A stretch of DNA of 64,000 nucleotides. Origin: Streptomyces humi. GTDB lineage: Bacteria > Actinomycetota > Actinomycetes > Streptomycetales > Streptomycetaceae. The position numbers were made by a program, and so were the translations under genes. Shown here one piece after another: positions 1-6,779 of this stretch. The notes beneath the pieces are model-generated. The model worked only from the letters and a program-made list of their open reading frames with translations. It did not search any database and was not told where the DNA came from. The stretch covers positions 1 through 64,000 of the forward strand of contig NZ_LBMU02000079.1 of NCBI RefSeq assembly GCF_001005085.2. The letters are read 5' to 3'. Each line of letters starts with the position of its first letter. Position 1 is the stretch's first letter.

Positions 1-41
1 GAAGGTTTTCAGAAGCACTGGCTACCCAATCGTGTGGTGTG

Positions 42-530
42 TCAGGTTCGTTCAGGGAGCAGGACGATGCCGTCGTCGTCCGCGTGCAGGACGTCCCCGG
101 GGCGGAAGGTCACGCCGCCGAAGGTGACCGGGACGTCGACGGCGCCCGCGGCGGCCTTGGCACTCTTGCGGGGGATGGTGCCGAGCGCCTTGATGCCCAG
201 GGGCAGACCGGCGAGGGCGACGCTGTCGCGGACCGCGCCGTGCAGGACGAGTCCGGCCCAGCCGTTCTCCACGGCCGCGCCGGCGATCAGGTCGCCGACC
301 AGGGCGGTGCGCAGCGAGCCGCCCCCGTCGACCACCAGGACGTGCCCCTCCCCGGGAGTGTGGAGCAGTGCGCGGAGCAGGCCGTTGTCCTCGCGGCACG
401 AGACCGTGCGCACCGGGCCGGCGAAGAGGCGGTGGCCGCCGAAGTGCCGGAACTGCTGGTCGCAGACGCGAAGTTCGCCGTACCGGTCGACCAGATCGGC
501 GGTGGGGACGGGGGTGACGGGTGCGGTCAT
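42..530 (-). CDS. RraA family protein (HMG aldolase / oxaloacetate decarboxylase-like)
   Basis: 162 residues, the usual length of the RraA / 4-hydroxy-4-methyl-2-oxoglutarate aldolase family. The family signature is visible: G79-D80, then a GW.G.V..G segment ending in R101-D102, which in aldolase members bind substrate and the divalent metal. True RraA proteins inhibit RNase E. Members inside catabolic operons are usually aldolases or oxaloacetate decarboxylases, and I favour that here because of the neighbours. ATG start with a GAGG ribosome site. It is the last gene of the minus-strand catabolic operon, 58 bp after the class II aldolase. The substrate cannot be read from the sequence. Confidence 0.85.
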   Translation of the reverse strand: MTAPVTPVPTADLVDRYGELRVCDQQFRHFGGHRLFAGPVRTVSCREDNGLLRALLHTPGEGHVLVVDGGGSLRTALVGDLIAGAAVENGWAGLVLHGAVRDSVALAGLPLGIKALGTIPRKSAKAAAGAVDVPVTFGGVTFRPGDVLHADDDGIVLLPERT

Positions 531-588
531 GGGGTGTACCTCGGTCTTCTCGGTCCACGGCGGCCGCGCTCACGGTGGCATCCGGCCG

Positions 589-1233
589 TCAGGTGGATGT
601 GGGGGTGAGCGCGGCCGCCTGCTCGGGGGTGAGGGGACGGGTGGCGAGTCCCCTCAGGAGGAGGTGGAGCCTGGCGGTCTCCTCGAGTTCCTCGATCGCG
701 TCGGCCGCCGTCTCCAGTGTCGGCCCGGCCACGACGGGGCCGTGGTTGGCGAGGAGGACGGCGTGGTGGGTGCGGGCGGTGCGCTCGGCGAGCGGTTCCA
801 GGCCGCTGTCACCGGGCGCGTGGTAGGGCAGCAGCGGCAGGGTGCCGATCCGCATGGCGTAGTACGCGGTCAACGGGGGCAGTGCGTCGGCGGGGTTGAG
901 GCCGTCGAGGCAGGAAACGGCGGCGGCGTGGGTGGAGTGCAGGTGCACGACCGCGTGGGCGGCGGGCCGAGCCCGGTAGAACGCGGCGTGCAGGAAGGCC
1001 TCCTTGGTGGGGCGGGCGCCGTCGAGATGCCGGCCGTGCAGGTCGGTGCGGGACAGTTCGGATTCCTGCACCGTGCCGAGGCTGGATCCGGTGGGCGTGA
1101 GCAGCAGGCTGCCGTCGGCGAGGCGGACGGACAGGTTGCCCGTGGAGCCATGCGTCAGACCGCGCTCGAACAGCGATCGTGCGGTGCGTACGACGTGTGC
1201 CCGGGCGGCCGGTTCGTCGGTACGGGCGGTCAC
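589..1233 (-). CDS. otnC: Class II aldolase/adducin family protein, OtnC-like
   Basis: 214 residues with the class II aldolase fold. The zinc site is visible as H97 and H99 in the AVVHLHSTHA stretch, with a third histidine in LLANHGPVVAG. E79 in TKEAF is the likely catalytic acid. GNLSVR near residue 33 binds phosphate. OtnC enzymes decarboxylate 3-oxo-tetronate 4-phosphate to dihydroxyacetone phosphate, the step after OtnK. The GTG start overlaps the kinase stop by four bases (GTGA), so the two proteins should be made together, which supports a kinase/decarboxylase pair. A fuculose-phosphate aldolase role is the alternative. Confidence 0.85.
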   Translation of the reverse strand: MTARTDEPAARAHVVRTARSLFERGLTHGSTGNLSVRLADGSLLLTPTGSSLGTVQESELSRTDLHGRHLDGARPTKEAFLHAAFYRARPAAHAVVHLHSTHAAAVSCLDGLNPADALPPLTAYYAMRIGTLPLLPYHAPGDSGLEPLAERTARTHHAVLLANHGPVVAGPTLETAADAIEELEETARLHLLLRGLATRPLTPEQAAALTPTST

Positions 1234-2504
1234 CTGGCCTCCCCGGGTATGCCTTCGAGGGCACGGGTGAAGAGGTCAGGGCCGCCGAAGTTGCCGGACT
1301 TGAGCATCAGGGCGAGGTCTCCGTCCTTGTCCGCGGCGTACGTCCACGGAACGCCGGAGTCGGCTTCTTCACCGACCAGCACCGCGCGTACCCCCAGTGC
1401 CGTGGTGACGGCGCCCGAGGTCTCGCCGCCGGCCACGAGCAGCCGTCGCACGCCCCGCTCGACCAGGTGGGCGGCGAGGGTGCCGAGGAGTTCCTCCACC
1501 TGCGCGGCTGCCTCCGCGACGCCCAACCGGGCCTGTACGGCCGCGAGTTCCGCCGGGGAGGCGGACGCGTAGATGAGCACCGGCGCCACCGGGTCCTGTG
1601 CGTCGTACCAGTTCAGGGCCTCGCCGATGACGTCCCGGCCGGCCGCTGCGGCGAGCACGTCCAGGTGGAGCGCCGGCAGTCCGGCCGCGTAGAAGTGGGC
1701 GATCTGCTCCAGGGTCCGGGCTGAGCAGCTGCCCGCCAGGACGGCGGCCCGGCCTTCGCGGGGCGACGGTTGCGCAGTGCTCTCCCCGACCGCCGGATAG
1801 GCGTGACCGAGCCCTTCGGCCAGCCCGGCGGCCCCGGCGACGACGGCCAGTTCGAGTGCCCCGGCGCCGAGTACGGCGAGATCGTCGTCGGTGAGTGCGT
1901 CGGCGACGACGTGCCGGACGCCGGCCTGTCGGTGGGCCACGAGCGCTTCCCGGACGGCGTCGGTTCCGCGGCGCACCGTGTGCCAGTCGATCAGGCCGAC
2001 GGCGTGCGGGGTCTGCGCCGACAGCAGCCGGAGCAGGGAGGAGTCGGTCATGGGGTTGAGGGGGTGGTGACGCAGCGGGGACTCGGACAGCAGCTCGTCG
2101 TGGACGAAGAGGTGGCCCTGGTAGACGGTGCGTCCGTTCGGCGGGGAGGCCGGGCAGTGCAGTGTGAGGGGGGCGCCGGCGGCGTCCAGCAGCGCGTCGG
2201 AGACCGGGCCGATGTTCCCCCGCGCGGTGGAGTCGAAGGTGGAGCAGTACTTGAAGTAGGTCTGGGCGGCGCCCTTGGACCACAGCCAGCGCTGGGCGGC
2301 GAGGGAGTCGGCGACGGCCTCTTCGGCCGGTGTGGAGCGGGACTTCAGGGCCACTACGGCGGCGTCGCAGTCCGCCGGCAGTCCGGTGCCGGCGTCCGGG
2401 GTGCCGAAGACCAGGGCGGTGCGCAGGCCGGCGCGCCGGAAGGCGGCGGCCACGTCGGTGCCGCCGGTGAAGTCGTCGGCTGTGCAGCCGATGCGCAGGG
2501 TCAT
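1230..2504 (-). CDS. otnK: Four-carbon acid sugar kinase (DUF1537), OtnK-like
   Basis: 424 residues, typical of the DUF1537 four-carbon acid sugar kinases. The N-terminal domain opens with GCTADDFTGGTD (substrate-binding aspartates). The C-terminal nucleotide domain carries GGETSGAVTTALG. Family members phosphorylate 3-oxo-tetronate, D-threonate or D-erythronate. The reading frame is open further upstream, but I start at ATG 2504 because AGGAGA lies just ahead and the protein then begins MTLRIGCTADDF as in relatives. It follows the dehydrogenase by 76 bp and is translationally coupled to the OtnC-like gene. No LtnD/DenD-type dehydrogenase, the usual partner, is present. Confidence 0.88.
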   Translation of the reverse strand: MTLRIGCTADDFTGGTDVAAAFRRAGLRTALVFGTPDAGTGLPADCDAAVVALKSRSTPAEEAVADSLAAQRWLWSKGAAQTYFKYCSTFDSTARGNIGPVSDALLDAAGAPLTLHCPASPPNGRTVYQGHLFVHDELLSESPLRHHPLNPMTDSSLLRLLSAQTPHAVGLIDWHTVRRGTDAVREALVAHRQAGVRHVVADALTDDDLAVLGAGALELAVVAGAAGLAEGLGHAYPAVGESTAQPSPREGRAAVLAGSCSARTLEQIAHFYAAGLPALHLDVLAAAAGRDVIGEALNWYDAQDPVAPVLIYASASPAELAAVQARLGVAEAAAQVEELLGTLAAHLVERGVRRLLVAGGETSGAVTTALGVRAVLVGEEADSGVPWTYAADKDGDLALMLKSGNFGGPDLFTRALEGIPGEAR

Positions 2505-2580
2505 GGTCGCTGTCTCTCCTGGGGCGTGCGGGCGGAGCACGGTCCGTGGGCGGGGTACGGCCCCGCCCCGGACACACGGG

Positions 2581-3666
2581 TCAGTTCCGGCTCGGGCCGG
2601 CGGTGACGGCCTTGACGACCGCGGCGGTGAACTCGCTGGTGGAGGCGTTGCCGCCCAGGTCGCGGGTCGAGGTGCCGGCGGCGATGGCATCGGCCACGCC
2701 CTGCTCGATGATCTTCGCGACGGCGGCCAGGGCCTCGTCGCCGTGCTTGGCCGCCAGCCACTCGAAGAGCATGGCGCCGGACAGGATCATGGCGACCGGG
2801 TTGGCGATGTCCCGGCCGGCGATGTCGGGCGCGGAGCCGTGCGAGGCCTGGGCCATCGCGGTGGTCGCGGAGGTGTTGATGGAGGGGGCGGTGCCGAGGG
2901 AGCCGGAGATCTCGCCGGCCAGGTCGGAGAGGATGTCGCCGAACATGTTCTCGGTGACGATGACGTCGAAGTCCTGGGCGCGGCGCACCAGATGGACGGT
3001 CATCGCGTCGATGTGGAAGTCGTCGACCGTGACGTCCGGGTAGTCCCGAGCGACCTCCTGGCACACGGTCCGGAACAGTCCGGTGGTGAGCTTGAGGACG
3101 TTGGCCTTGTGGACGATGGTGAGCTTCTTGCGGCGGGAGCGGGCCAGGTCGAAGGCGACCCGGGCGACTCGCTCGGTCGCCTCGCGAGTGATGATGCCCA
3201 GCATGATCGCGGTGTTCTCGGTGGGCATGAACTCACCGGTGCCGGCGAAGGTGTTGCGGTCCGCGTAGAAGCCCTCGGTGTTCTCGCGGACGATCACCAG
3301 GTCGGCGTGGTCGCAGATGGCCTCGGCCCCGGGGAAGCTCTTGGCGGGGCGGATGTTGGCGAAGAGCCCGAAGTGCTTGCGCAGGGTGCCCGAAGGGTTG
3401 AGCGCGGACTTGTGCGGCTCCGGGTAGCTGACCGAGTCGTGCGGGCCGAGGTACCAGCCGTCCAGTGCGGCCAGGGCTTCCTTGGTCTCGTCCGGGACGG
3501 GGGTGCCGTGGGTCTCGATGGCGGTGGCGCCGAGCGGCAGGGGCACCCATTCGACGTCGACGCCCGCGGCCCGGGCGGCCGCGGTGGCGATCTCGACGGC
3601 GGAGGGAACGATCTCGGGGCCGATGCCGTCGCCCTCCAGGACGCCGAGGCGGTAGGTGGTGCTCAT
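2581..3666 (-). CDS. Isocitrate/isopropylmalate/tartrate dehydrogenase family protein
   Basis: 361 residues, full length for the NAD-dependent beta-decarboxylating dehydrogenases (LeuB, TtuC, DmlA, homoisocitrate dehydrogenase). Visible: LEGDGIGPE near residue 9, the substrate arginine in RENTEGFYADRNTF, the lysine in IVHKANVLKLT, metal-binding aspartates in DAMTVH and FGDILSDL, and the NAD-site HGSAPDIAG. These enzymes oxidise a malate-like 2-hydroxy acid and release CO2. Leucine synthesis is unlikely because the gene sits among sugar-acid genes. A tartrate/D-malate or branched hydroxy-dicarboxylate substrate is my inference. Ribosome site AAAGGAA precedes the ATG. Confidence 0.88.
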   Translation of the reverse strand: MSTTYRLGVLEGDGIGPEIVPSAVEIATAAARAAGVDVEWVPLPLGATAIETHGTPVPDETKEALAALDGWYLGPHDSVSYPEPHKSALNPSGTLRKHFGLFANIRPAKSFPGAEAICDHADLVIVRENTEGFYADRNTFAGTGEFMPTENTAIMLGIITREATERVARVAFDLARSRRKKLTIVHKANVLKLTTGLFRTVCQEVARDYPDVTVDDFHIDAMTVHLVRRAQDFDVIVTENMFGDILSDLAGEISGSLGTAPSINTSATTAMAQASHGSAPDIAGRDIANPVAMILSGAMLFEWLAAKHGDEALAAVAKIIEQGVADAIAAGTSTRDLGGNASTSEFTAAVVKAVTAGPSRN

Positions 3667-3726
3667 GGTGCGGTTCCTTTCAGGAGGAGGGTTTTCGTCA
3701 GCCTTGCGGCGTTGAGCGGTGGTGGA

Positions 3727-4563
3727 TCAGTGCAGGGCGGTGGCGGCGTCGGTGAGCGCCGTCCAGGAGCGGGCGGCGGCCCGCGGGCTGTCGCCGTCCT
3801 GGGTGTGTTCCAGCGTCAGCCAGCCGGTGAAGCCGGAGGTGCGCAGTGCTTCCAGCAGCCCCGGGAGCCGGGGGTCGCCCGCCTTCAGGGGGCCACGCGT
3901 GGTGACCGCGGCGAGCTGGAGGCAGCCGGTGACACCGGCATGCCGGGCGACCGCCCGGACCGGGTCGAGGCCTTCGGCCTCGAGGTGGTGGGTGTCCAGC
4001 ACCAGCCCGGCCGGGGCGTCCAGCGAGCCGATGGCGTCGAGGGCTTCGTCGGGCGTGTGCCACAGCGAGGTGTTGGTCCGGGTCTGGGGCTCCAGAAGCA
4101 GCCGGCTGCCGTGCGCCGCGGCCTCCTCGGCCAGCACGCCCACGGCTCGTGCGGCCCACACACGCTGCACGTCCTCCAGACCGGGCAGGAAGGTGCCGCG
4201 GGTCTGGCCGAGGGTGACCGGCACACCGAGCGCGCCCGCGAGGCGGGCCGCTCCTCGCAGCCGTCCCGTGGCGTGGCGGCGGACGTCCGGTGCGGGATCG
4301 GTCAGGGTCAGCCGGTCCTGGGAGGCTACCGGTCCGGTACCGATCCCGAGGATCTTCAGGCCGACGTTCGCGACGGTGTGTGCCAGGCTCTCGGCGTCCC
4401 TCTCCGAGGCGTCGCGGACCTGTATCTCCACACCGTCGTAGCCGAGTTCGGCCAGCCGGCGGACGGCGTCGTCCAGCGGGGCGGCGAAGCCGAGAGGCAC
4501 GGGCTCGGTGCAGTCGGGGGCCGACACGGTGTAGGCCAGCGGCCAGGGCAGGGACGCGGTCAT
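3727..4563 (-). CDS. Sugar phosphate isomerase/epimerase (AP endonuclease 2-like TIM barrel)
   Basis: 278 residues of the xylose-isomerase-like TIM barrel superfamily. Candidate metal ligands are the glutamate in GVEIQV near residue 45, the glutamate in LLLEPQTRTN, the aspartate-histidine pair in LVLDTHHLEAEG, and the glutamate in TLEHTQDGD near the C terminus. OtnI, the 2-oxo-tetronate isomerase of threonate/erythronate pathways, belongs to this superfamily, so a similar keto-isomerase role is plausible. The ATG overlaps the stop of the upstream racemase-fold gene (ATGA), and the dehydrogenase follows after 60 bp. Confidence 0.8.
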   Translation of the reverse strand: MTASLPWPLAYTVSAPDCTEPVPLGFAAPLDDAVRRLAELGYDGVEIQVRDASERDAESLAHTVANVGLKILGIGTGPVASQDRLTLTDPAPDVRRHATGRLRGAARLAGALGVPVTLGQTRGTFLPGLEDVQRVWAARAVGVLAEEAAAHGSRLLLEPQTRTNTSLWHTPDEALDAIGSLDAPAGLVLDTHHLEAEGLDPVRAVARHAGVTGCLQLAAVTTRGPLKAGDPRLPGLLEALRTSGFTGWLTLEHTQDGDSPRAAARSWTALTDAATALH

Positions 4564-5273
4564 CGGACGGCCGCCACGTCGAGCGCCTGGTGGGAGTCCG
4601 CCTCGGCGGTGAGCAGGCCGCGCAGTTCACGTGCCGCGGCACCGGCTCCGTCCAGGACGGGCACGTCGAGCAGGGCTTGCAGCGCCTCGCGGGCCGGGGC
4701 CAGGGAGTACTGCGCGAGCAGGACCGCGTCAGCGTCGGCGCCGCCGACGGCACGCAGGGCCTCGGCGAGACGGCGGGCGACCGTCCCGGGGTCCTTCGCG
4801 GTGGCGGCCTCCTCGCTCAGCGCGGTCACGACGTCGACCGGGCGGTCCACCCTGACCAGCGGAGCGAGCGCGGCCAGCTGCGCGGTGGCGGCCGGGACGG
4901 CGGGCGGTGTGGAGGCGACGACGGCGACGCGCCGGTACGGTCCCGCCAGGGCGGCCCTGAACATCGACTCGTCGGATTTCAGGACGGGCACGCCCCAGAG
5001 GGTCCGGGCGGTGTCCACCACCTCTCCGTAGGAGGAGCAGGTCAGCAGGAGCCCGTGCGCGCCGCCGTCCAGAACGTGACCGATCAGGCGGAGCATGCGG
5101 CGGCGCAGCGGGTCCGTGAGTCCGCCGGCGTCCCGCGCGTCGTCCAGGAGGCGGTCGTCCAGCACGTTCCAGAGCGCGGCCTCTGGGAACTCGCGTGCGA
5201 ACGCTTCCTGGGCGACACGGGCTCCGGTCGGCACGGCGTGGATCATGGCGACCAGGGGGTGGGGTTCGATCAC
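4560..5273 (-). CDS. Aspartate/glutamate racemase superfamily protein lacking the second Cys
   Basis: 237 residues, first gene of the catabolic operon. The fold is recognisable from LLLTCSSYGEVV (C79, first catalytic cysteine), VPVLKSDESMFRAAL and RRVAVVASTPPAV. At the place where racemases carry the second cysteine, this protein has LLAQYSLAPA, so a two-base racemisation is doubtful. Single-cysteine relatives include decarboxylases and isomerases (arylmalonate decarboxylase, maleate isomerase families). GTG start with AAGGAAG about seven bases upstream. The mRNA probably begins near 5405, leaving a leader of about 130 nt. Confidence 0.78.
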   Translation of the reverse strand: MIEPHPLVAMIHAVPTGARVAQEAFAREFPEAALWNVLDDRLLDDARDAGGLTDPLRRRMLRLIGHVLDGGAHGLLLTCSSYGEVVDTARTLWGVPVLKSDESMFRAALAGPYRRVAVVASTPPAVPAATAQLAALAPLVRVDRPVDVVTALSEEAATAKDPGTVARRLAEALRAVGGADADAVLLAQYSLAPAREALQALLDVPVLDGAGAAARELRGLLTAEADSHQALDVAAVR

Positions 5274-5707
5274 CGGGATTCTTCCTTTTCCGGTAGGTGG
5301 GGACCGGCTGGGTCCCGATCCTCGACCCGGTGCGGGGCAAGGGGCTCCGGCGAGAACACGAGCGGAGCCTGGGAGCGGCCGGAACCGTGTCCGTCGAGTG
5401 CCGCACGACCCACCATATGGCTAACCGGTCAACCGGTCAACCGGTTGCGATCGCGCGTCGGCCGGCACCCGCCGGACGACACGGCCGAGTCACGGCGAAG
5501 CGGCGGCAGCGGACCGCTGCGGACCGCTGCGGACCAGGGCACGGAGCGCGACGGGGCCGGGCACCCGGGAGCGCCGACCCCAGGTCGCCGACCACGGGCG
5601 CGCCCAGGCCGAACGCCGCCGGCCCCGGCCGGACGCCACCGGCCCCCACCGAACGCCGTCGGACCCCCGCCGAGCGCCGTCGGACGCCCCGAAGCCCGCG
5701 AGCCGGC
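5274..5707. other. Gene-free interval between catabolic operon and regulator
   Basis: 434 bp without a convincing gene. It holds the operon promoter and CCGG array at 5412-5446. From about 5505 to 5700 the sequence is very GC-rich, with degenerate tandem motifs: GCGGACCGCT repeated near 5508-5537, and GCCGTCGG-type units recurring between about 5610 and 5690 just past the regulator stop codon. I see no good terminator and no coding potential distinct from background GC bias. Confidence 0.6.
5412..5446 (-). promoter_or_regulatory. Catabolic-operon promoter overlapped by an 8-bp-phased CCGG array
   Basis: Three AACCGGT(C/T) units lie head to tail at 5423-5446 with CCGG cores at 5425, 5433 and 5441, exactly 8 bp apart. 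On the minus strand the repeats themselves supply a -35 hexamer TTGACC (5440-5435), followed after 17 bp by TATGGT (5417-5412) as -10. A bound repressor would therefore cover the polymerase site. The same 8-bp phasing recurs at 6470-6497 beside the regulator gene. Operator assignment to the GntR regulator is inference. Confidence 0.6.
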
Positions 5708-6421
5708 TCACCCCTCGCGCCGCTCCAGTGCCTCCATCAGACGCCGGGACGCACCACTCATGTGCCGCGCCATCGCCGCCCGGGCCGCGTCCGCGTCTCC
5801 GGCCAGGACCGCCTCGAAGATCGGCACATGGTCGGCGTAGGCCACCTCGCGCGAGCGGACGGCCCCGGTGCGCTCCACCCAGCCTCGCTGGATCATGGCG
5901 CGCATCCCCTTGAGCATGTCCCTGAGGACGGCGTTCCCGGAGATCTCGCCCAGCGCGGCATGGAAAGCGGTGTCCGCCTCAGGGAACTCCTCGTCCGGGC
6001 ACTCACGCATGGCCGCCAGCCTGGCCCGCAGCAGGGAGATGCCCGCCTCGTCCCGCGCCTCGGCGGCGAGACCGGCGACCACCGCCTCCAGTTCCGCTCG
6101 CGCCTGCACCATGTCACGGGCGCCCCGCTCCCCCAGCACCAGGCCCAGCTCGAACAGCCGGTACAGGACGTCCGAGTCGGCCCCCCGGAAGTACGTCCCA
6201 CTGGACTGGCGGATCTCCAGCAGGCCCAGGAAGCCGAGTGACTTGATCGCCTCACGCACGGTCGGGCGGTTGACCCCGAGCATCTCGGTCAGCTGCCGCT
6301 CCGACGGGATGCGGTCGCCCGGCTGCACCTCGCCGGACATCAGGTAGTCGATCAGTCGGCGGGAGACCTCGGCTGCCAGCGGCTCACGCGGCTCGATCGT
6401 GATCCTGGCGAGTTCGGCCAT
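5708..6421 (-). CDS. FadR-subfamily GntR transcriptional regulator
   Basis: 237 residues. A winged helix-turn-helix at about residues 15-75 contains the GntR signature GDRIPSERQLTEMLGVNRPTVREAIKSL. The C-terminal FCD helical domain (about 85-225) has D..FH in EADTFH-like EADTAFHAAL plus later histidines (YADHVP, ARHMSG) that usually bind a metal and an organic acid. I start at ATG 6421, which has GAGGA six bases ahead, rather than GTG 6433. Likely represses the 42-5273 operon, itself and the divergent carrier, because matching operator arrays lie at both promoters. FadR-type regulators commonly respond to carboxylic acids. Confidence 0.9.
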   Translation of the reverse strand: MAELARITIEPREPLAAEVSRRLIDYLMSGEVQPGDRIPSERQLTEMLGVNRPTVREAIKSLGFLGLLEIRQSSGTYFRGADSDVLYRLFELGLVLGERGARDMVQARAELEAVVAGLAAEARDEAGISLLRARLAAMRECPDEEFPEADTAFHAALGEISGNAVLRDMLKGMRAMIQRGWVERTGAVRSREVAYADHVPIFEAVLAGDADAARAAMARHMSGASRRLMEALERREG

Positions 6422-6439
6422 CGATTTCCTCACTTCGTA

Positions 6440-6505
6440 TTGACGCGATGAGCGAATTCTAGTTACCTACCGGCAATCCGGTAAACCGGTTCTCCGGTGA
6501 CCGGG
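6440..6505. promoter_or_regulatory. Divergent promoters with five-core CCGG operator array
   Basis: CCGG cores start at 6470, 6478, 6486 and 6494 (8-bp phasing) with a fifth at 6501. The central unit is AAACCGGTT. For the regulator (minus) I read -35 TTTACC (6485-6480), 18 bp, -10 TAGAAT (6461-6456). For the carrier (plus) I read TTGACG (6440-6445) and a weak TACCTA (6464-6469). The array covers the regulator -35 and the presumed carrier start point, which fits joint autorepression and carrier repression. Inferred from sequence only. Confidence 0.58.
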
Positions 6506-6641
6506 GCGAGACGCCCACCTCCGGATGTTCAGCCGCACATGGGGCGCCCGAGCCGGCCAGGCGTTTCCGCCGGCACCTCGCCGGGCCCCACCCACCGCTC
6601 GACCGTGCCGCCCGGGACGGTCTTCAGGAGCCGCACATACC

Positions 6642-6716
6642 ATGTCCCGACCCACGCACGAGCCGAGTACGGCGTCGCGCGCGCTGTCGGCAGCCCACCG
6701 CAGCGACAAGCACTGA
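6642..6716 (+). other. Possible 24-aa leader ORF upstream of carrier
   Basis: ATG frame of 24 codons within the carrier leader, preceded by AGGAG about 11 bases upstream and ending 63 bp before the carrier start. It has no run of a single regulatory amino acid and no recognisable motif, so it may be chance. Listed because it is the only plausible short frame in the long leader. Confidence 0.15.
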
Positions 6717-6779
6717 TCGCGCGCCGTTCATCATCGCCGGTCCGCCGGCGCACCCCGGCCCTGCCCCCAAGGAGCAACG

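Larger units (their letters stand above)
6422..6779. other. Divergent intergenic region, regulator / CitMHS carrier
   Basis: 358 bp. The regulator-proximal part (6440-6505) holds both promoters and a CCGG array. The remaining roughly 275 bp would be an unusually long leader for the carrier mRNA. Inside it, 6642-6716 is a 24-codon ATG frame with AGGAG about 11 bases upstream. I cannot tell whether it is translated. Nothing resembling a known riboswitch was recognised. Confidence 0.5.

Noticed and set aside
2275..5031. 918-codon open frame on the plus strand opposite the catabolic operon
   Set aside because: Composition is the GC-frame shadow of genes on the minus strand (low-complexity Gly/Val/Arg), with no recognisable domain. 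The minus-strand frames carry clear family motifs.
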